Positions 58,337 through 64,000 of a stretch of 64,000 bases of DNA are shown here, in pieces. A program made the position numbers and the translations under genes. Each line of letters opens with the position of its first letter. Position 1 is the first letter of the stretch. This DNA comes from Ophioderma brevispina (lineage: Eukaryota; Echinodermata; Ophiuroidea; Amphilepidida; Ophiodermatidae). The DNA is taken from positions 62,001 to 126,000 of the forward strand of contig JAMKCH010041248.1 of NCBI GenBank assembly GCA_023653785.1. The letters are read 5' to 3'. The notes under the pieces were generated by a model, which did not search any database, was not told the DNA's origin, and saw only the letters and a program-made list of their open reading frames with translations.

Positions 58337-59374
58337 TACATCCTCTGTTGATGGGAGTTCATACGTGGCAATGATTTTAATAGCCATACTATATCTATTG
58401 TTGAATTGATTTTGGCATTTTTGATCCGACCAACGGCCGTTTTGGCTTGGTTTTTAAGTTTTTCATTTTTTTCTCATCATGTGAATTGCCATAGGTTTTA
58501 AAAAGTTGAATTCCTGCGGTCCTCTTGAAATGGCTTTCTTGCTGCGGGCCACTTTTGAATTAATCGCACAATTGGGGAAGGCCGATGTCTGTTTGAATTA
58601 AAATCGCCATGAACGGTGAGAATGCCGCTACCACCCAATTCTGCTTCTTCGCTTTTTCTTTATATCATCGGCCGTTGAGAGATTATCATGCAAAAATTCC
58701 ATAAGTACTAAGGCTTTGTGGGCTACAAAGAGCGTTTTAACGTCCAGGGATTTTTATGTGTAAAGAATATTTTATTCTTTGATCACCTTACCCAAGTGAG
58801 GTGAAATTTTTCCAAAACTGGTGCATGGGTGGGATTGACTCAGCGCCCGAAGTTTTTTGGCCGCTCTTCGAATATGTGGCCAAAATTCACAACCTGGCTT
58901 TCATTAATTCCCGTTGAACCAGATGTACATAAGAATATCATATTTGAATTCAAAAGCCGCACGATCTTATTGAGAAATAGTTATTAAAAAAACCGAAATT
59001 TTCTAATAAATTCCTTTTTAGAAATTTGTGAAAAGCACAATCATTGTAATACTAAATAAACTTTACAACTCATTTGACAAAGAAACAGTTACAATATAAT
59101 TGGACCGGGACAATAAAACCCAAAAGGCGCAATACTGTCGTCAACTGTCAATCGACTATTTTACATTTCATTTAGTAAATACATTGAACTCGTTCTAAAG
59201 GATCGTTTCTAAATAATTTAGAACGTGAATGAGAATACGGAGAAGGTAGAGAGTATGAAGGTAATAGCTCAGAGCTTTTCCGAGGATGGATCCCTCGGTT
59301 TTCTAATTTCATGTCAAAAGCCAGTTTGTGTGCACCTTCCTTTACACAAAATTAATGGCTTAGTTCTTTTGTGA
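58337..59374. other. Non-coding stretch, no recognised gene
   Basis: Nothing supported. Confidence 0.45.
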
Positions 59375-59547
59375 CCGGTGTGGCAGGAGATATAGTCCTC
59401 CGGGCTCACAGTCCGGGAACAATGGTGAACAATAGGGTAATCGATTCAGTTGACTCTTCACGCAACATTAGTTTCACGCTTTATTGCGTTGTTGTCTATG
59501 GAGCCCGGACTATGATACCTGCCGGACTATGATTACTTTCACACCGG
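59375..59547. repeat. Foldback with CCGGTGTG ends
   Basis: CCGGTGTGGCAGGAGATATA on the left and, as reverse complement of the right end, CCGGTGTGAAAGTAATCATA are inverted; GGAGCCCGGACTAT (about 59500) mirrors the TAGTCCTCCGGGCTC block. CCGGACTATGAT occurs twice on the right arm. It is probably a small MITE. Confidence 0.6.
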
Positions 59548-60222
59548 CACTCACCATTTTTGTATTTCAAGGACATACATTTCTTGTCATATCGAAGAAG
59601 GTAGCAGTGTTAACTTTTATTTTTAGTTAAAATATGAATATGATCAGTGTAAACAAGAAAACAACAATTAATTTTAATAAAGACTGGTTTAAACCCGATT
59701 TCCATGCGTCCTTTAAAAGTTTGAGGTTTGAGGTAAAGTTGCCAAATTTGCAGACTTGCACCATTTCAACGTAGGAAATCTGCATACTAGGAGGCGCATT
59801 GCTCTTTGCAGGTTATAACTGATGTCATTGCAATGAAAGTGTGTGAAATATAGTTGAGAATATGGGAAAACACGATTTTTTTTACAATGTGTAGGTTTTT
59901 TTTTCTCACAAAATCAGTCCCTGTACAAAGTCTATGGGAATTTGAAAACGCATTAGGTGACATATCTCCAAAACGCCTTTTTGGAAAAAATAAAATTTGG
60001 CACGCATGTTTCTTTCACCAATACCAACATTTCATGATAATTTCAACAAGGTCTGGGCACGAAGCCTGTGATAAGCCGATGATCCAACCTTAATGATATA
60101 AATGTTAATTACCAAGTAAAGTTTGCTTGTTACTTTTAATTACCAACATTGTTGTAATGACAAACTGCCATTGTCTTTCCGAAATAACTTCTTCTTATCG
60201 TATCCAAACACAGTGATTCTCA
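59548..60222. other. Non-coding stretch, no recognised gene
   Basis: Nothing supported. Confidence 0.45.
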
Positions 60223-61620
60223 AATAAGATCCAGCCAGAGGTGGATAAAATGTCTGGCTGCTTCACTGAATTTTGCAAGGTCCTTGTCTGTGCATTGTTG
60301 CTCCAACATTGGGCAGACCAAGAGATGCTCCATTGCATATGTGCTGTTCCACAATCACAGGTAGTGTCCTGATCTGCTTCCAGGTAACCCCATTTCTGCA
60401 AGGAAGCCTTAGGTATGTTGAGACATCGCCATTCAGCCCATCAGGAGTCAGCTCCAGGTGGAAGATGCTCAACAGGTTCAATACCAATAGATGTCACTTG
60501 GTTAATAGCAAGTCTTTCTTTCCACAAGGCGACTCTCTTAAACTCCTTAGAGACTGTTTCAAGGGGTTGTACTCTGCTTAAGAAACTCTCTCTGCTCTGG
60601 CAAAACTACGTATCTCAAAAATCGGCCTTTTGAGATAATTACCTTTAAAGTTTGCCCGTTTGCATTTTCTTATACATTAAATATTAGCTGAATTGAATAC
60701 ATTTAATATATTTTATCATATCATTTTCTGTATATCCATCAATTTTGAGGGTTATTGATTAAACCATTTCAGAATTACAACACAATTTGTCAAGTTAGGT
60801 AGTTTTGCCATAAAAATTTAGGAAAAATAGCTGTTATGGCAAAATACGCATGCTATATTTCAATGGCTGAACACAAAATATACTTTACAAAAGAAATATA
60901 ATTCTTGATATGTGTTGTTTACAAACATTTTTAGCTTGATCTTACGCTTTTTTAGTTTGATCTGAGCATCTGTAGTCCATTAATTTGTATAGCAAAAGAC
61001 CGGCGCTCATAGAATATTTTTATGGCAAAACTACGTATCTCCGAGTTACGTAGTTTTGCCATGAATAATAGCGATTTTTGGGACAAAATGACACGTAATT
61101 AAGAGATACGCAATTTTGCCGGAAAAATACCTTTAAAATGGTAAAAAGCACCCGAGTTAGGATGTGCTATCTCAGAAAGGAAGCATTTCTGGCATATAAG
61201 ACTTTGTGAAATGAAAGCAGCACCCCCAAATTTCCCAGAAATAACTTTATCTCAAAAAGTCAACATTTCGAGTTACGTAGTTCTGCCATAAAAGGGCCTG
61301 TCCGGACATTGGGTGCTTCACATTAGATACCTAGCAGCTACACTAGCTGACACTCTTGCATGCTCGCTACACTACAACGGATGTCTGGTGGAGCAATTCC
61401 TGCTAGGAGGTATAAGTTGTCCGTTGGAGTTGGGCGAAGACATCCTGTGATAAGCTGGCAGGAGGCATTTAATATAATGCTGGAAAAGCCTCTCGGCAGG
61501 GGTTGATCTTTTCCATACAGGGCAAGCAAACACATGAGTAGCACAGGGGAAAATGCCGTCGATCTTAGGGTATGTGGGCGAGCACCCCATCTTGTTCCAG
61601 TGAGTTTGTTCAAGACGTTA
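60223..61620 (-). pseudogene. LINE C-terminal region split by an insertion
   Basis: The minus strand from about 61613 reads NKLTGTRWGARP, then LLAGIAPPDIRCSVAS (about 61410-61360). After an interruption (60598-61288) it resumes with SRVQPLETVSKEFKR, LPPGAELTPDGL (about 60460-60425), KWGYLEADQDTTCDCG (about 60400-60355) and, in another frame, MEHLLVCPMLEQ (about 60330-60295). This is the post-RT region of a non-LTR retrotransposon, ending in a C-x-C-G and H-L-L-x-C-P zinc-like motif. The frames are broken. The clade was not determined. Confidence 0.7.
60598..61288. mobile_element. Insertion with TGGCAAAACTACGTA ends inside the LINE
   Basis: TGGCAAAACTACGTATCTCA (60598) is mirrored by GAGTTACGTAGTTCTGCCA (61270-61288). 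The same motif recurs inside, at 60837 (TATGGCAAAATACGC) and as a perfect palindrome at 61022-61062 with 16-base arms around a 9-base loop. It interrupts the LINE frame above. No target duplication is obvious. No coding capacity was seen. Confidence 0.7.
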
Positions 61621-61689
61621 TTGCGTGAACATACTTTACTCTGAAATAACTTTAAGAATGTGAGTACTTAAATAATCACAGAATTTTAC

Positions 61690-61925
61690 AGCTGAATTTT
61701 GAATTCTAAAATTCCTCGTACCAAGCGTAGATTTGGAGACAGATCATTCAACGTATTTGGTCCTAGGCTGTGGAACAAGCTTTCTGTTAACTTTGATTTG
61801 ATAGATTTCCTTATTATGCTGTATGTCATGTTGTATATTAATTTTGTATTTTAAGTATTTGTTGTAAGGCGCTGTGTTCTCTGTAGAGCGCCATATAAAT
61901 GCATTTATTATTATTAATAATAAAC
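61690..61925 (+). mobile_element. LINE 3' end (CR1/L2-like)
   Basis: The plus strand reads VPRTKRRFGDRSFNVFGPRL followed by WNKLSVNF (61712-61795), the usual C-terminus of CR1/L2-type ORF2 proteins. A short 3' region ends in GCGCCATATAAATGCATTTA followed by ATT repeats, a common LINE tail. It is 5'-truncated. Confidence 0.7.
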
Positions 61926-62223
61926 ACCGCTTTTTGTCTGGCGTCACAAAGTTACCGAACTTTATTTGCCTCCCATGACAAAATGACCAATCTAGCGAAA
62001 GTGGAAACATTATTTTTGGTTAGGTTTGGACTAAATGTTATTCATTATACGAAAACTAATAACAGATTGGTTACGTAGGTAAAACAGAATTGGTTGAAAA
62101 TAAAAATGTACCTTTTTAGGTCACAAACGTGAGAGAATGGCCCTTTAGCATGTGTTTTTATAGTATTTGAGGGAAATATGCTACGAATATAATCTTTTAT
62201 AAAATTGTATTTATTTAAAACGC

Positions 62224-62507
62224 GCGACATATCCACGTAAACGTGATCAAGGCGCTGTGCGGCTGCCATGAAAGGCGCTCAGCACATCAGAGAAACCATA
62301 ATACCAGAACAGATTTATGCCAAGAAGCTCGATTTTAGAAGCAGGAGGAAACCGGAGTACCCGGAGAAAACCTGCGGGAACGAGTATGGATCGAGAAACC
62401 AAATTCACATAAAGCCACCGAGAACGAGCCCCTGCCGGGAATCGAACCCGAGACCTCATTGGTGAAAGGCGAGGGAAGATACGCTGCGCCAACACGTTCC
62501 CCCAACA
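62224..62507 (-). mobile_element. tRNA-derived SINE
   Basis: On the minus strand TGGCGCAGCGT (box A, 62491-62481) and GGTTCGATTCC (box B, 62448-62438) are at tRNA spacing; box B is a perfect consensus. The body contains GGTTTTCTCCGGGTACTCCG and GGTTTCCTCC, a block widespread in invertebrate SINEs. It ends in an AT-rich tail after GCGCG near 62220, similar to the nearby LINE tail. It is not a functional tRNA because no closing acceptor stem follows box B. Confidence 0.8.
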
Positions 62508-62621
62508 TAATAACATAATCAAACGCTAATGGCATGGTGTGAAGGATTACTTTGAAATATTTGTTTTGGTTTTCAGAATAGCTTCTTGTTCCCCAGTCAG
62601 CACACACACAGACGCTCTGTG

Positions 62622-62995
62622 CAGTGAATTTGTTCCTCTCTCGGTTCTCCCATTTCTGTCCCTTTCAATTACACTCTATTAATAACATTTTGAGCCTAGT
62701 TCCCTCTTTCTTTCTCTTTGTCTCGTTTTATGGTTGCTCTTTATCTCTTCTCTATCATCTGCCATTTTCTTTCCATCTCATTCCCCTTTCCTCCAATCTC
62801 TCATATCTCTCCTGTCCCCTCTGTCAGTTTCTTTCTCCTCTTCCTCGCATACTCCCTTTCAACCTCTTCCGTACATTCATATCTACATTTGGTTTCTCAT
62901 TTTCTCTCTTTTGCCCTTCATCCCACCCTGAATCCTTCAACTTCTCGTTTTCCATTGTCTTATTTCTCCCTACTATCCCACTTCTCGACCGCTAT
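62622..62995. repeat. Pyrimidine-rich tract
   Basis: The tract is dominated by CTCT, TTTC and CCC runs. The overlapping long frames (62624-63053) are by-products of the composition. Confidence 0.7.
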
Positions 62996-63356
62996 ACTTA
63001 GTACGCTGCATAGTTATGTTGATTGCTGGCAACCTTGGCCTATTCGGCGTTGATTGCAGTCTGTTTTGTTCACTCACTTTTATTAAAACAAATGCATTGA
63101 TTTGTCAATTGTGATCACCTTTAGTCTTTTTCGTTCCTTACAAAGACTTATTCGGAAAAATCTAAATTATTGTTAAAAATAAAATCGGACTTTCTGCATG
63201 GATCCACATTTGTCTACATTGCCTTAAACATGCATTGAATGGCGGTTTCAACATTTGTATTGGACTTGATATGTGTTTTCTCATATGAAAAAAGTCGAAT
63301 TTGTTTTTTTTGTTGTCCGGCGAGCAACCACACATTGGGATTAACGGTTTGGTAAG

Positions 63357-63375
63357 TCTGTGTGTGTGTGTGTGC
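63357..63375. repeat. TG microsatellite
   Basis: An uninterrupted run of about nine TG units. Confidence 0.85.
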
Positions 63376-64000
63376 TGCATCCAGTTTTCTAAAAATAGAC
63401 AAAATACATATAAAAAAAGTATTAACAGTGAATATCACAACTAAGATACATCAAATGTCAGTGAACGAATTCTTTGATAACATGATGCTGATGACGATTA
63501 CGAACACGTTTTTGTAGATAAGTTTACTGATTTTAGATGCAATGCATTCCATTGAAGAAATGTTGTGCTAATAATGAAAAGAATCAAGATCACCGTGGAT
63601 TTCTAAGGGGTTATTACGAAGCATCCATACAAAGAACAAACTAGATAAACTGTATCTTCAATCCCCAAACAAGGACCGCTCAAAATTTAAAACTTACAGA
63701 AACAAATTACACAACTAATAAGGAAACAAGCTTAATATTATTTTACAATTTTGAAGTTTTAATTTCTGCAAGAATAACATGCGGCAAACATGGAAGTAAT
63801 ATTAACCAACATGGGACGTGGGACGAAACCGTTCACTACAGAGTACGTTCAAAAGTGATCCGGAATTTTTATTACTAACCCTCATGAATATCAAATGAGT
63901 TCAAACTTTTTGTAATCTGGTCCCAAACCTTGCCTCAAAAATACATAATACTGGTAAAAATTAATATGATTACCTTAATAATCCGATATCAAGTTAGTGT
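63376..64000. other. Non-coding stretch to the window end
   Basis: Nothing recognised. Confidence 0.45.

Noticed and set aside
60273..60633. Plus-strand frames of about 100 and 72 codons
   Set aside because: Antisense to the LINE C-terminal region, where the minus strand carries the recognisable motifs.
62438..62505. Possible tRNA gene
   Set aside because: Perfect box B but no closed cloverleaf; it continues into a conserved SINE body.

Overview
This window reads as genomic DNA of an invertebrate animal, most likely a deuterostome. It has low gene density, no bacterial-style gene packing, spliced exons with GTAAGT-type donors, a single-exon rhodopsin-class GPCR, tRNA-derived SINEs, several non-LTR retrotransposon families, a Penelope-like element, and a Ty3/gypsy-type LTR element whose integrase precedes its reverse transcriptase. 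That gene order is known from the Gmr1 group, described from deuterostomes. The phylum is an inference only.

Host coding sequence is sparse. The clearest gene is an intact 375-codon GPCR at 40800-41927 (+). On the minus strand there is a candidate secreted-protein gene: a start-plus-signal-peptide exon at 31372-31459 with a consensus donor, and two exons resembling F5/8 type C (discoidin) domain sequence at 20650-20798 and 19702-20039. The splice phases are compatible, but no transcript evidence joins them. Weak unassigned ORFs lie at 8276-8509 (+) and 19063-19269 (-).

The rest is mostly repeats. 1.4-3.4 kb: two partial Penelope-like copies. 9.2-16.2 kb: decayed LTR element on the minus strand. 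21-25.3 kb: diverged tandem arrays rich in AGGTCA-type hexamers. 25.9-28.2 kb: a LINE tail, a 1.27 kb inverted-repeat element and a 363 bp near-perfect palindrome. 28.3-29.3 kb and 31.8-33.4 kb: decayed LINEs. 32.7-39.2 kb: a 3.25 kb tandem duplication. 42.4-46 kb: a tandem SINE with a TA-flanked insertion, then a tandem repeat with a TTAA-flanked insertion; for both insertions an empty copy of the target survives in the window. 52.6-53.6 kb: a polypyrimidine-filled element with a 5 bp target duplication. 54-62.5 kb: several foldback MITEs, a LINE split by another insertion, a LINE 3' end and a tRNA-derived SINE.

Many homologous copies differ mainly by single-base indels, often in homopolymers. 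Part of the apparent frameshifting could therefore be residual long-read sequencing error rather than biological decay. I found no convincing novel multi-gene system; the most informative signals are the nested insertions with empty sites, the domain order of the LTR element, and the hexamer-rich arrays.
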